This document shows positions 45,391-56,515 of a DNA stretch of 64,000 nucleotides, piece by piece; position 1 is the first letter of the stretch, and each line of letters opens with the position of its first letter. The stretch is taken from NCBI RefSeq assembly GCF_038502225.1, contig NC_091353.1:2497116-2561115 (forward strand). The letters are read 5' to 3'. The notes beneath the pieces were generated by a model, which worked only from the letters and a program-made list of their open reading frames with translations, searched no databases and had not been told where the DNA came from. Both the position numbers and the translations under genes were made by a program. Origin of the DNA: Cherax quadricarinatus (Eukaryota > Arthropoda > Malacostraca > Decapoda > Parastacidae).

Positions 45391-46241
45391 ATTCTGCAGC
45401 ATGCAGTGCATAATGAGAAAAAAAACTGCCCCCACATTTATGGCTTAAAACAGCAATTCTGTGGAGTATTTTCATGAGGTTTTCAAGGCTGTATTCTCAA
45501 TTTCTTGGTCTCAACTGATAGAATGGAAGATATATTATGGAAAATGAGATGAAAATAGAGTGATATTGAGCTTAAAGTAGTGGAAATGTTCAATTTTTGC
45601 CGATATTCAAGAATAAACAAATCACATCACACTTCCAATACACATCAACTGGTGAATTTAATATGCATTCATGAATATCCTGATGTTATTTATACAATTA
45701 TTACAATATTGCATAACAGTACTCACGAAATCGCTAACGCGACGGTCTGGAGTTTTGAGATTCTCTGACCGCGGGTTCAATCCCGGCCGGGGTATGGTTT
45801 GCATAACAGTAAATCTTCTGTTTTTTTGGTGTGAATAAAGATTCTTACGTGTAAAGCCTGGAAACATAACTAATAAGCAGAGCAAATGTTATTTAGTGCC
45901 AGTAGTTGAAATAGCTGACTGGGTGGTTTCTTGTGCTCAACTGATAAAATAGAAGTAATGCTAACAAAATAGCTAAGAATTTGGTCAACTGCAACAATAT
46001 AATTGACTTAAAATAGGACTCAAAGTGGGCAAAATCACTGGTGTAAATATCACTGATATAGCAGAATTGGTCAAAGTGTAATTTCGTCAATTTTCCATCA
46101 TATTTCGTACTTTTTGTTTTATTACCTTCAGAAAAAAGATTCTCTACCATTTCATAAGAAATAATCCTTTTTTTTTTTTTTTCAAATTCTTGGACTCTGT
46201 GGACAAGTTTCAGAATGGGGGTCTGGACCCTCAAAGAGTTA
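45391..46241 (+). mobile_element. piggyBac-type long MITE, left end lost to the RTE insertion
   Basis: From ATTCTGCAGCATGCAGTG to TCTGGACCCTCAAAGAGTTAA, matching the body of the copies at 51764 and 62028. It holds a 77-bp tRNA-like insertion at 45722-45798. Confidence 0.75.
45722..45798 (+). mobile_element. 77-bp tRNA-like insertion with 13-bp target duplication
   Basis: It contains ATCGCTAACGCG (A-box-like), a GGTCTGGAG..CTCTGACC stem and B box GGGTTCAATCCC. It is flanked by TTGCATAACAGTA at 45709-45721 and 45799-45811. There is no clear acceptor stem, so it looks like a retroposed tRNA-derived SINE head rather than a working tRNA gene. Confidence 0.8.
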
Positions 46242-47063
46242 AGTGTGGACAATCCCCACCTTGCACTCTCCCCTCCTCTCGTATTTATGATCAGTATCTG
46301 AAACTGGTTCGTAGAAATGTATAACATGGAATCTATGGGAATTGACCTGTACACGGTGACACTATTGCTAACAGTAATTTGATAGATAAAATATAAATTT
46401 GCTCATTTGAGATCAATCAACCAAGCCCACCACCTCTCAGTTTATAACCATATTTCATTAAATGTAGCTCTGAACTGGTTTTTACTGAAACCATTGCAGT
46501 AGGCTTACTGGGCAGTACTGGGTAAGTCTACCTCTTCTCAACCATTCCCATTCATAAACAACTCTATTGCTAAACAATATTTTCCCAAATTAGAAAGAAT
46601 ATTACAGTAAACATATTGGTCTATACTATGCAGGTCATACTCTCAGCCAACTATACACAAGTCTATTGCTAAGCCATTGCTTTCCAAAATAAGAACAAAG
46701 CCTTTGTTCCTGTATTACAAAAGGTGCACTGCCATAGGCTTACTGGCCTATGCTATGCAGGCATTACTCTTAGACATTTATATACATTCTTTTTGCTAAA
46801 CCATTTTCCTAGAAGAGAGCAGATGAGCATTACAGTAGGCTCATTGGGCAATGTTATATAGGTTCTACTCTCATTCAACCATTACCACATTTCTTTTGAT
46901 CAAATTCACCTGTTAAGAAGTGTGTTATTGGAAAGTCTCAGGACATATTTATATGTTTTACATGTTAATCTGTGTTCTCTTTATGTGACTTTGTTGTGGT
47001 AAGGGCCTGATGTGCATCGATCACATAAAGTGATGGTCACATGTATATGTAATGGATTCTTAC
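46242..47063. repeat. Intron with about four diverged ~110-130-bp repeats
   Basis: Between 46485 and 46910, TTRCAGTAGGCTTACTGG-like and CTATTGCTAARCCATT-like segments recur. No coding signal. It is followed by the donor of exon d. Confidence 0.55.
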
Positions 47064-47218
47064 CTTAAATCTGGTTCTTCTTCAACAATGTTCTGAAGTT
47101 TCATTATGGAATCAACAACTTCTCCAAGAGGTTTAATATGAAGTAAAACAGGGTTATTTGGGTCTGCTTGATAACCCTTTCCTCCAAGCCTCTGACGCAT
47201 GATGAATGACAATATTGT
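47064..47218 (-). CDS. PARPBP: PARPBP-like exon d
   Basis: A 155-bp exon, acceptor AG at 47220-47219, donor AAG|GTAAGA at 47064/47063. It starts in phase 0 and ends in phase 2. It encodes TILSFIMRQRLGGKGYQADP, then NPVLLHIKPLGEVVD and KLQNIVEEEPDLR. The LGGKGY motif and the following DPL..H(I/V)K.L pattern match vertebrate PARPBP directly after the FTD block in exon c, so exon order agrees with protein order. Confidence 0.9.
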
Positions 47219-47525
47219 CTGCCAGATAAAAAAATATATAAAATTAAGATAAATAGAACAGTATTATGAACAGATTTATATAATGTTTACAGTTTAATTA
47301 CCCATTTGCAATTGAAAGAGCAGAACTAAGCTCGTAGTGTCTTGTCATTATGCTGAACATAAAAGTTTTAAAGTTTCCATTAATTACAGCATTGATATAA
47401 TTCACGAGTTCTACCCCTCAATTTGTGTATTTTTTAACACTTCAGTTGTCTCCCACTGAGGTAGAATCACTTGATAAGCAATAAAACACATTCACTGCTT
47501 CTCATTCACTCACTGTCTTGTGAGA
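47219..47525. other. Intron sequence with a decayed RTE tail
   Basis: 47440-47525 has TTTTTTAACACTTCAG and TCACTCACTGTCTTG, a reversed, diverged RTE 3' tail. The rest is unremarkable AT-rich DNA. Confidence 0.5.
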
Positions 47526-47542
47526 AGTGCACCGACATCAGA

Positions 47543-47854
47543 GCGGTGCCTCATGGCCTGGTTGCTAAAGCTCTCGTTTTACATGGCAAGGTTCTAGGTT
47601 TGATTCCCAGCAAGGGTTGAAACATTGGGCATGTTTCCTTACACCGGTTGTCTGTTCCCCATCAGTAAAATGGGTACCTGGGTGTTAGTTGACTGGTGTG
47701 GGTCGCACCCTGGGACAAAACTGATCTAATCTGCCTGATATGCTCTGCATAACTAAGCAGCTTTCTATGTAGTATGTCACTGATGTCTGCTAGACCAGTA
47801 GATGAATGGTTGTACATATCTTGTACATGTACTAGTAGAAATAAAGACATTATT
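47543..47854 (+). mobile_element. tRNA-derived SINE, near full length (about 312 bp)
   Basis: Head with A box TGGCCTGGTTG and B box GGTTTGATTCC, a body with GGTACCTGGGTGTTAG and GTCGCACCCTGGGACAAAA, and a tail ACTAGTAGAAATAAAGACAT. The first 150 bp match the SINE inside LINE copy 1. Confidence 0.82.
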
Positions 47855-47855
47855 G

Positions 47856-48520
47856 CAGTAGGGCCTCACTTATATGGCAGGTTAGGTTCCAGGCTACTGC
47901 CGGAAAGTGGACATTGCCAGAGAGCAGAACGCCATTTTTTCCACTTATAAATGCAAATAAATTCCAGATATGGTGTAGATATAGGAATGTGTATGTTAGG
48001 GAATGTTGTAGGTGTAGGAGTGTGACCGTGGGGTAGAAGTGAGTTTCAGGATCACATTCTTCTTGGGTGCCATTGTTACTATGCAGAGAAAAGGTGGGAC
48101 GATAGAAATATCTAAAGTCAATTCACTAACACAGGCTAAATATGGTATTAGACACAGGAATGAGGCACTGGGAAAGGGATCCCCTGTAAGACAATAGACT
48201 CGTCAAGGCTCACTATGAGACTGAAGGGAAAGAACATAGAATGTGCCACATTTTCCCCTATATGCACTCCATTGTGTAAACCAATTTTTATGGCATGTTT
48301 ACCAAAAATATGCCACAATTTTGCAACCGTGTTAGAGCAAAAACATGTACATACACATCTCTTGATTAAACATTTTATAATACAGTATAGTCTCCTCTTG
48401 GTAAGTTTATTTTTTGTTATGGTTTTCTTACACTATGCCTCACTCCTTGCCCTCCTCTGACTACACAAGTTACCAAGCTAATCAATACTGCTACTCTCAT
48501 TACTTTGTTTTTTATTAACA
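47856..48520 (+). mobile_element. MITE-type left end and adjoining unclassified sequence
   Basis: CAGTAGGGCCTCACTTATAT and GGCAGGTTAGGTTCC form a transposon terminus; the mirror-image terminus in the window is at 55976-56046. Beyond about 47950 the sequence is not recognised; short frames near 48215-48460 have no domain. Confidence 0.5.
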
Positions 48521-48524
48521 CATC

Positions 48525-48707
48525 AAGAGGAAACTGGACAAGTATCTTCACCAGGTGCCAGATCTACCTGGCTATGATGGATATGTGGGGTAGCAGGCCT
48601 CCAGCAGCAACAGCCTGGTTGACCAGGCAAGCACCAGACGAGCCTGACCCATGGCCAGGCTCAGAGAGTAGATGAACCCTCGAAACTCTTCAAAGGTAAA
48701 GTATATA
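48525..48707 (+). mobile_element. LINE 3'-end fragment
   Basis: AAGAGGAAACTGGACAAGTA (end of the RT frame, KLDKY), then CAACAGCCTGGTTGACCAGG and CGAAACTCTTCAAAGG. It is the plus-strand equivalent of the tail at 41690-41860. Confidence 0.8.
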
Positions 48708-48809
48708 TCAGCAGTTTCCCACTCCATAAACTTGAGCATTGTGGCATAAGAGGTCACACACTTACATATTTCAAATCCTACCTAACAAACATGCAGCAAT
48801 ACATCTCTA

Positions 48810-49210
48810 TTAACCCTTTGACTGTCGCAACCCCAAATTCTGAAGTGTCTCCTGGTGTCGAAAAATATTCGCAAAAAAAAAAAAAAAAAAAATTCTTATC
48901 AAAATGTTAAGATTAATTTTTGGATTGTTTTAAGGCCCCCAAAAATTTTTGTGATCAGTACTTACCAAGATATAGAGGAGTAAAATTGGCAGAAAATGAG
49001 CCACGAATGCTACTCACCCGGTAAACTTTGGTTTACTGCCATTCGAAGGTTTCTTTTTTCATTATTTTATTTTTTCACATAACTTATGTGGCCTGTGAGA
49101 CCAAAGTAAGGTGCAATGTACATATATACACTAGTTGTATGTAACACAATAATCAGACAAACATTAGTATCATTATATTGTTTACAAAACTTGTTTACAC
49201 AAACTTTTAA
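48810..49210 (-). mobile_element. piggyBac 3'-end fragment
   Basis: TTAACCCTTTGACTGTCG at the left edge; reversed, it shares TATTGTGTT.. and TGGTCTCACAGGCC with the 3' UTR of the autonomous piggyBac (about 36970-37045) and the AAATTTTT run. It is cut at 49210 by the RTE fragment. Confidence 0.65.
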
Positions 49211-50350
49211 TCAAAAATAAGCTCCCTCTTGCCTACATACTCTAACCTGAGCCTCACTGTCCTCGTAAAAACTTTTCACTACTTCCAATAATCTACTTCC
49301 TATTCCATACATTTGCAATACCTGCCACATTGCCCCCTTATCAACCCTATCATATGCCTTTTCCAAATCCATAAATGCCACAAATACCTCTTTACCCTTA
49401 ACTAAATACTGTTCACCTATATGTTTCATTGTAAACACTTGGTCTACACACCCCCTACCTTTCCAAAAGCCTCCTTGTTCATCTGCTATCCTGCTTTCTG
49501 TCTTACTCTTAATTCTTTCAATAATAACTCTACCATGCACTTTACAGACTTATTCCTCTATAATTTTTACACTCTCTTTTGTCCTCTTTGCCTTTATACA
49601 AAGGAACCATGCATTCTTTCTGCCAATCCCTAGGTACCTTACCCTCTTCCATATATTTATTAAATAAAAACACTAACCACTCCAAAACCAGATCCCCACC
49701 TGTCTTTAACATTTCTATCTTTATCCCACCAATCCCAGCTGCTTTACCCCCTTTCATTTTACTCACTGCCCCATGCACCTCCCCTACACTCACAACTGGT
49801 TCTTCCTCACTCCTATAAGATGTTATTCCTCCTTGCCCTATACAAGAAATCGCAGCTCCCCTATCGACATCATCATTAACAATTCCTCAAAATATTCCCT
49901 CCATCTTCCCGATACCTCTAACTCTCCATTTAACAACTCTCCTCTCCTGCTTTTAACTAACAAATCCATTCTTTCCCTAGGCTTTCTCAACTTTTAAATC
50001 TCATTCCAAAACATTTTCTTATTTTCAACAAAATTTGTTGATAACATCTCAACCACCCTCTCATTTGCTCTCTTTTTACATTGCTTCACCATTTTCTTAA
50101 CCTCTCTTTTTCTCTCCATATGCTCCTCCCTCCTTGCATCACTTCTACTTTGTAAAAACCTCTCATATGCTAACTTTTTCTCTCTTACTACTCTCTTTAC
50201 ATCATCATTCCACCAATCACTCTTCTTCCCTCTCATACCCACTTTCCTATAACCGTAAACTTCTGCTGAACACTCGAACACTATATTCTTCAACCTACCC
50301 CATACATCTACCCTATTGCCTATACTCTCACTAGCCCATCTGTCTTCCAT
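49211..50350 (-). pseudogene. RTE-type LINE internal fragment (linker and RT start)
   Basis: Minus strand: 50350-49994 (VWGRLKNIVFECSAEVYGYR, WWNDDVKRVVREKK, the linker after the endonuclease), 49793-49542 (KMKGGKAAGIGGIKIEML, KECMVPLYKGK), 49540-49211 (EQGGFWKGRGCVDQVF, FMDLEKAYDRV). It is truncated just before the catalytic domain, so it lacks its 3' end, unusual for a LINE copy. Frameshifts separate the pieces. Confidence 0.85.
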
Positions 50351-50803
50351 CAGTTGCCAGGTTCAATAAATTGTTGAAAACAAAACAGATCCAAGGCTTA
50401 TAAATTCAATGTAAGTCTGTCAACACTGTAATGTTGTGTTTATGGGGTGAAATTTAAGATCCTGTATTATGATACTTCAGTGAGAGGGAGTGACAAGTGA
50501 TTGGCCTGTGACAAACGTGTCACTGGTGTTGACTGGCCAAGATGCACATGATTTAAAACATAATGTGTTAAAAAGCTTCTAATAATCAAATGGGATATTG
50601 ATAAAATTCAAATGAAAAATTAAGTTACCTATTACCCTCAAGTGGCAAACCTAGGCAAGTGTGAATACCTCAAGTTTATTTGTAAGTAGTTACTATGTGC
50701 AGGATAATACAACTGGTCTCTGTCCTGATAAACCTTAAGTTGCTTTAATAATCAGGAATGAATACTTGAAGGAAATTACATTATAATGACCATCCTGGAC
50801 ATA
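50351..50803. other. Intron sequence, nothing recognised
   Basis: AT-rich DNA with no element end, repeat or exon-like frame. Confidence 0.4.
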
Positions 50804-50995
50804 CAGTGGTACCTCAAGTTTTGAACAGCTCCCAACTCCAAGTATATTTTTGTAAGTGCTTTTGTAAGTGTATTTTGGGAGGCTTGAAATGGACTAATCT
50901 AATTTACATTATTCCTTACGGGAACAAATTTGTTCAGTATCAGCACTCAGACAGCCTTCTCAAACAAATTAAGTTCGTAACTCGGGGTACCACTG
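50804..50995 (+). mobile_element. Diverged Tigger-type MITE, 192 bp
   Basis: CAGTGGTACCTCAAGTTTTG to AACTCGGGGTACCACTG, flanked by TA. It shares GAAATGGACTAATCTAATTT and TTCCTTACGGGAACAAATT with the 203-bp family but has different termini. It ends 53 bp from the exon c donor. Confidence 0.75.
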
Positions 50996-51048
50996 TACTT
51001 CCATGGAGTAAATAGCAATGCTCATGACTAAACTCTGTAAAGACTTAC

Positions 51049-51549
51049 CTGATACATTGGCATACTCTTCTTCTGAGCTTCTAGTCTTATATCAGTAAAG
51101 CCCTGCTGAGAAACTCCCCTTCCTGGCATACAGCACATCAGAGTGAGAGCCAACTCGTCTCGTGTGTTGATCAAAAGTCGCAGATGTGCTAATATCAGTT
51201 GCTCAATGTAAAACTCCGAGTCACTGCCAACGTGTACCTTGCACGGACTTTTGCAGAGGCTATCAACGTAATCATTCAAGGCACTATTTATAATCCTCAC
51301 TTCAACCTTTGAAATGTCATCAAATGAATGGTTCTCTATATTATTTACTTTGAACTCATTACTCTCCAGCACTGATGAGACTGCATCATTTTCAAATATG
51401 CCAGATATGTCAAGATTAGTTGAAATGACAGAATTAAGTGCTATAGGAAACTCAGAAGATAGCTTAAATATTTGTGACCCATTCAGTAGTAGTTTCAGTA
51501 GCTCTCTTTCCATAGCTGGCATCTGACTGACACCCTCAACGACGTATGC
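51049..51549 (-). CDS. PARPBP: PARPBP-like exon c (UvrD-like core)
   Basis: The largest exon: 501 bp, 167 codons, phase 0 at both ends. The acceptor is the AG at 51551-51550 after a pyrimidine tract, and the donor is a consensus CAG|GTAAGT at 51049/51048. It encodes AYVVEGVSQMPAMERELL..., a variable acidic linker, then the best-conserved block: LLINTRDELALTLMCCMPGR followed by GVSQQGFTDIRLEAQKK. This matches the vertebrate L(L/V)NS.NDLA..(I)P.RG...FTDL block of the UvrD-like domain. PARI-type proteins keep the helicase fold but lack ATPase motifs; no Walker motif is seen here either. Confidence 0.9.
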
Positions 51550-51604
51550 CTGGAAAAAGACAAGAGCAGTAAATCATCTGTTATCTGGTGTTTGACTTCT
51601 TTTA

Positions 51605-51725
51605 GAACATTGTGAAGAGAAGCTGCCAAGGTTGGTGCAAGAATTTGGAAGGCTATGTAAAATAAGAAAACTAAAAGTGAACATAAAAAGAAGCAAGACA
51701 ATTAGGGTAACAATGTCTAGGTAAT
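51605..51725 (+). pseudogene. RTE reverse-transcriptase relic
   Basis: Encodes, with changes, EEKLPRLVQEFGRLCKIRKL and KVN, the segment just after the FADDT motif in the RTE copies. It lies 56 bp upstream of exon c. Confidence 0.7.
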
Positions 51726-51763
51726 TAAAGACTGAGTACAACAGAGCTCCAATCGTATGGCTC

Positions 51764-52843
51764 TTAACCCTTTGAGGGTTTTCGTCGTACTAGTACGTCT
51801 TACGCGTAGGGGTTTTTGACGTACTAGTACTCATAAATTCTAGCGGCCTCAAATCTAGTGGGAGAAAGCTGGTAGGCCTTCATATGAAAGAATGGGTCTA
51901 TGTGGTCAGTGTGCACAGTCTAAAAAAAATCCTGCAGCACACAGTGCATAATGAGAAAAAAAAAACTTTGACCATTTTTTTTTAATAAATCAGCGACTTT
52001 GCAGTGTATTTTCGTAAGGTATTTATTGTTGTATTCTAGTTTTCTTGGTCTCATTTTATAGAATGGAAGACATATTACAGAAAGAGAGATGATTTTGACT
52101 GGTTTTACAAAGAAAGGTGCCTTGAAATTGAGCTCAAAGTAGCAGAAATGTTCGATTTTTACCAAACTTCAAAAGTAAACAAATCGTGCCAAGCGTGCAA
52201 TACACATCAACTGGTGAGTCTAATATTCTTTCACAAATGCACCAATAATATTTATACCATTTTTTACACTAATGCAGTAGTCTGCATAACAGTAAATCTT
52301 ATATTTTTTGTGAAAATAAAAATTCAAAGTGGAAAGCAAAAGAATATAAGAGGGGCCTTGAGACGTGAATAATGACTAGAGGAAATGTCATTTTAGTGCC
52401 AGGAATGTCTTTCTTGTTTATTCTGGACCCTATTCGGAAATTGGCATCTTTTGAAATTTGTGTGAAATTGGCAAAATTGCTAAATTCTGACCACTGTACT
52501 GGATAGTTGAATTTCATAAATGAGTGGTTTCTTGCACCCATTCGATAGAAAAAATGGAGTTCTAGCGAAATATTCATGTTTTTTGTCGACTAGTACAGTG
52601 AAATTGGCCGAAAATGGGGCTCAAAGTGGGCAAAATCGCCGATGCGTAAACATCGCCGAGACCGCTAACTTTGCGAGAGCATAATTCCGTAAGTTTTCTA
52701 TCAAATTTCAAACTTTTGGTGTCTTTATGATCGGGAAAAGATTCTCTAACTTTTCATAAGAAAAAATAATTTTTTTTTTTTTTAAATTTGGCCGACCCTG
52801 AGAACGAGTTTCGGAGAGGGCCTGTCGACCCTCAAAGGGTTAA
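51764..52843 (+). mobile_element. piggyBac-type long MITE, 1.08 kb
   Basis: TTAACCCTTTGAGGGTTTTC to GTCGACCCTCAAAGGGTTAA, a self-complementary pair of ends with TTAA at both edges. The body is as in the other copies, without nested insertions. Confidence 0.82.
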
Positions 52844-53299
52844 TTAAGGTTCACAACCCCTAACAGTAAGCAAAAATTGCCAGCAGGTGAAAAGGAGCTT
52901 TTTTTTTTCCTTACTGAATTCATCTAGAATGCCTGAGAGCATGTTTAAAGTATCATACATTAAGTGCTCAGTACAACTAGATATAAAAAAAAATATTAAA
53001 AAGTAAAATAAATACACAACAGTAAAAGTCAAACCTGGTGAGCTTCAACCAGGTCCAAATAGGGAAAAAAGAGACAGAAAAGAGGAGACTCTCCTTCCAA
53101 ACAATAACATTACCTCCTCCTCCCTTCTCAGCACTATCCTAGTAGGCACTCGACTATTTTCAGCAAGGCAAGGTTAAGTCTGCATTTATTTCATCTAATT
53201 TTTTTCTATTTATGTATGTATTTTAGTATTAAACAGTATTTAAATTACATATTTTAGTATTAAGCAGTGTTCAAATTATTTTATACAACCCCATCATTG
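52844..53299. other. Intron sequence, nothing recognised
   Basis: AT-rich; contains TATTTTAGTATTAARCAGT twice (53220-53275). No gene. Confidence 0.4.
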
Positions 53300-53301
53300 T
53301 A

Positions 53302-55630
53302 CAGTGGACCCTCGCCTGACGTAAGCATCGCATAACGTTAAATCCGCCTAGTGATACATTTTAACGCAAAAATTTTGCCTCAGCTAGCGCTAAAAAACTC
53401 GCCCAACGCAATTCGTTCCGTTCGAGACGCATCCACGTGTGGCCTGAGCGTGCCTCACTTGTCCCGTGGGTGCCAGTGTTTACAAGCCAGCCACCGCGGT
53501 CGCATCCAAACATTTCATATTATCACAGCGTTTTTAGTGATTGCACCTGCAAAATAAGTAACCATGGGCCCCAAGAAAACTTCTAGTGTCAACCCTACAG
53601 TAAATAGGGTGAGAATTACTATGGATATGAAGAAAGAGATCATTGCTAAGTATGAAAGTGGAGTGCGTGTCTCCGAGCTGGCCAGGTTGTACACAAAACC
53701 CCAATCAACCATCGCTACTATTGTGGCCAAGAAAACGGCAATCAAGGAAGCTGTTCTTGCCAAAGGTGCAACTTTGTTTTTGAATAAGAGATCGCAAGTG
53801 ATAGAAGATGTTGAGAGACTGTTATTGGTGTGGATAAACGAAAAACAGATAGCAGGAGACAGCATCTCTCAAGCGATCATATGTGAAAAGGCTAGGAAGT
53901 TGCATGATGATTTAATTAGAAAAATGCCTGCAACTAGTGGTGATGTGAGTGAATTTAAGGCCAGCAAAGGTTGGTTTGAGAGATTTAAGAATCGTAGTGG
54001 CATACATAGTGTGATAAGGCATGGTGAGGCTGCCAGTTCGGACCAAAAAGCAGCTGAAAAACATGTGAAGGAACTCAAGGAGTACATAGACAGTGAAGAA
54101 TTGAAACCTGAACAAGTGTTTAAGTGTGACAAAACAGGCCTGTTTTGGAAGAAAATGCCAAGCAGGACCTACATTACTCAGGAGGAAAAGGCACTCCCAT
54201 GACATAAGCCTATGAAAGACAGGCTTACTCTTTTGATGTGTGTCAATGCTAGTGGTGATTGCAAAGTGAAGCCTTTATTGGTGTATCACTCTGAAACTCC
54301 CAGAGTGTTCAGGAAAAACAATGTCCTCAAGGCTAATTTGTGTGTGATGTGGAGGGCAAACAGTAAGGCATGGGTCACTAGAGACCTTTTCTATGACTGG
54401 TTACACCATGCATTTGCCCCCACTGTGAAAAATTACCTCATGGAAAATAAATTGGACTTTAAGTGCCTCCTGGTATTAGACAATGCTCCTGGTCATCCTT
54501 CAGACGTGGCAGAGCAGCTTTCTGGGGACATGAGCTTCATTAAGGTCAAGTTTTTGCCTCCTAATACCACTCCTCTCCTGCAGCCCATGGACCAGCAGGT
54601 CATTGCAAACTTCAAAAAACTCTACACAAAAGCTATGTTTGAAAGGTGCTTTGTAGTGACCTCAGAAACTCAATTGACTCTAAGAGAGTTTTGGAGAGAT
54701 CACTTTAGCATCCTCAATTGTGTAAACATTATAGGTAAGGCTTGGGAGGAAGTGACAAAGAGGACCTTGAACTCTGCTTGGAAGAAACTGCGGCCAGAAT
54801 GTGTAGACAAAAAGGATTTTGAAGGATTTGAGGCTAACCCTGAGAAGTCTATGCCAGTTGTGGAATCAACTGTGGCATTGGGGAAGTCCTTGGGGTTGGA
54901 GGTTAGTGGGGAGGATGTGGAAGAGTTGGTGGAGGAGGTCAATGAAGAACTAACCACTGATGAGCTGCAAGATCATCTTCAACAGCAAGAGGCCAGACCT
55001 GAGGAAACTGCTCCGGAGGAGGGGATAGAGAAATTGAGGAAGTTGCTTACTTCAAAGATTAAGGAAATGTGTGCAATGTGGCTTAAAGTGCAAACCTTTT
55101 TTGATGAAAATCACCCTCACACAGCTATTGCAAGCCGTGCTGGTGACTATTGCACTGACAATGTTGTGAAACACTTTAGGAATGTCATAAAGGAACAGGA
55201 GGTACAGGCCTCTATGGACAGATATGTTGTGCGACAGAGGTCCAGTGACTCTCAAGCTGGTCCTAGTGGCATTAAAAGAAGAAGGGGAGTAACCCCGGAA
55301 AAAGACTTGACACCTCAAGTCCTAATGGAAGGGGATTCCCCTTCTAAACATTAACACCATCCACACTCTCCCCTCCTCCCATCCCATCAATCATCACCAG
55401 ATCTTCAATAAAGGCAAGTGTCATGTAATTGTACATGTCTTCTTCAGTTTGTGTGTATTAAAATTAATATTTCATGTGGTAAAATTTTTTTTTTCATACT
55501 TTGGGGTGTCAGGAACGGATTAATTTGATTTCCATTATTTCTTATGGGGAAAATTAATTCGGCTAACGATAATTTCGCTTAATGTTGAGCTCTCAGGAAC
55601 GGATTAATATCGTTAGGCGAGGGTCCACTG
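53302..55630 (+). mobile_element. Complete Tigger (pogo/TcMar) element
   Basis: 2329 bp. The ends are CAGTGGACCCTCGCCTGACG and, reversed, CAGTGGACCCTCGCCTAACG, with TA at 53300-53301 and 55631-55632. It encodes a full-length transposase frame with one nonsense codon. It supplies the reference for the deleted Tigger copies in this window. Confidence 0.92.
53564..55354 (+). pseudogene. Tigger transposase, interrupted by one in-frame TGA
   Basis: The 597-codon frame from MGPKKTSSVN opens in one phase throughout; the only break is TGA at 54200-54202 (codon 213) between KALP and HKPMKDRLTLL. Domains: N-terminal psq/CENP-B-like helix-turn-helix (about 20-60, MKKEIIAKYESGVRVSELA), second CENP-B type domain (about 65-160, SKGWFERFKNRSGIHSV), DDE_1 catalytic domain. 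Candidate catalytic residues are D189 (FKCDKTGLFWK), D306 (LVLDNAPGHP) and D343 (LLQPMDQQVIANF). A Glu-rich C-terminal tail ends PSKH. It is probably recently inactivated. Confidence 0.9.
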
Positions 55631-55632
55631 TA

Positions 55633-55681
55633 TATTATGCCAATAACAAGAGATTTGGCCTCTGGACCCTGAAAGGGTTAA
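55633..55681 (+). mobile_element. Orphan piggyBac right end
   Basis: GCCTCTGGACCCTGAAAGGGTTAA immediately follows the Tigger element. The matching left end was not found, so the Tigger may have landed in a piggyBac copy that has since lost its left part. Confidence 0.5.
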
Positions 55682-55975
55682 GGTAAGTAATGAATGTACA
55701 CTATATGCATTTTATCGCTATAGGCCTCCTTAAATGTCGAAGTATATTACATGTTGGTGGGGTGGCTGCCATACCTACCACACCTAATTTCTTACAATAA
55801 ACACTATTCACTTCTCACCCTACATTAAGACTACAAATATTTTGAGGTAAGTATTGAGTGTACTGTACTGTGTGTATATTTTACTTATTTTTTTAATGCC
55901 TTGTTCTATTGCTAACTTAATAAATGTTAGTGTAAACTTATTATCTGACATTTATAAGTGGAAACAAATGGTGTT

Positions 55976-56046
55976 GTGCTTTCCGGTGATGTCTGCTTTC
56001 CGGCAGTAGCCTGGAACCTAACCTGCCATATAAGTGAGGCCCTACT
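55976..56046 (+). mobile_element. MITE-type right end
   Basis: GGCAGTAGCCTGGAACCTAA then CCTGCCATATAAGTGAGG to CCCTACTG, followed by TA; the mirror image of the terminus at 47856. 55690-55975 is probably its interior. Confidence 0.6.
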
Positions 56047-56090
56047 GTATATGTATATAAATTAAACCTCAGGTTTTAACCTCACATTAC

Positions 56091-56244
56091 CTTAGAGAAA
56101 ATATCCTTAAGAAGCTCTTGCTTGTGCTTTAAGTTTTTCTGTAAGTAGCTGTAGATAATAAAATGATCCAAACAGTTAGAGTTCACCATAAATTCATGGT
56201 AATCTTTGATGATTTCTTCCATTTCTCTGGCAACTGGGTCATAG
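56091..56244 (-). CDS. PARPBP: PARPBP-like exon b
   Basis: A 154-bp exon with its acceptor AG at 56246-56245 and donor GTAATG from 56090. The first base completes the serine codon left open by exon a, and the exon ends on a codon boundary (DIFSK). It encodes a helical, charged stretch with EEIIKDYHEFMVNSNCLDHF, close to the vertebrate pattern in which a (K)IYDDFLKNSN.LD..(D)VY block follows the SDVL block. No stop codon occurs in frame. Confidence 0.85.
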
Positions 56245-56515
56245 CTGTAATATATAACACAAGTCTAGTATCTGTACTTAAAAACTGCTGAAAAAAACAA
56301 TAAAAAAGATGAAACGTCATCCGTTTGAAATGGAAACTTCGATGTTATTAATACAATAACTCTGGGAAGGCTTTATGTCAAAGGATTTTGAGAAATGATG
56401 AAGAGAATTTAATTACTCAGAATCAGAAATATGCAAACATGAAACACTAATTAGAGACAAGAAAAAGCTATACCCAGTAACAGTGAGTGATTTTCAAGGA
56501 ATAATTATGGAAGAT

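Noticed and set aside
45722..45798. Functional tRNA gene
   Set aside because: The B box is good but acceptor stem pairing is not evident, and 13-bp target duplications show retroposition.
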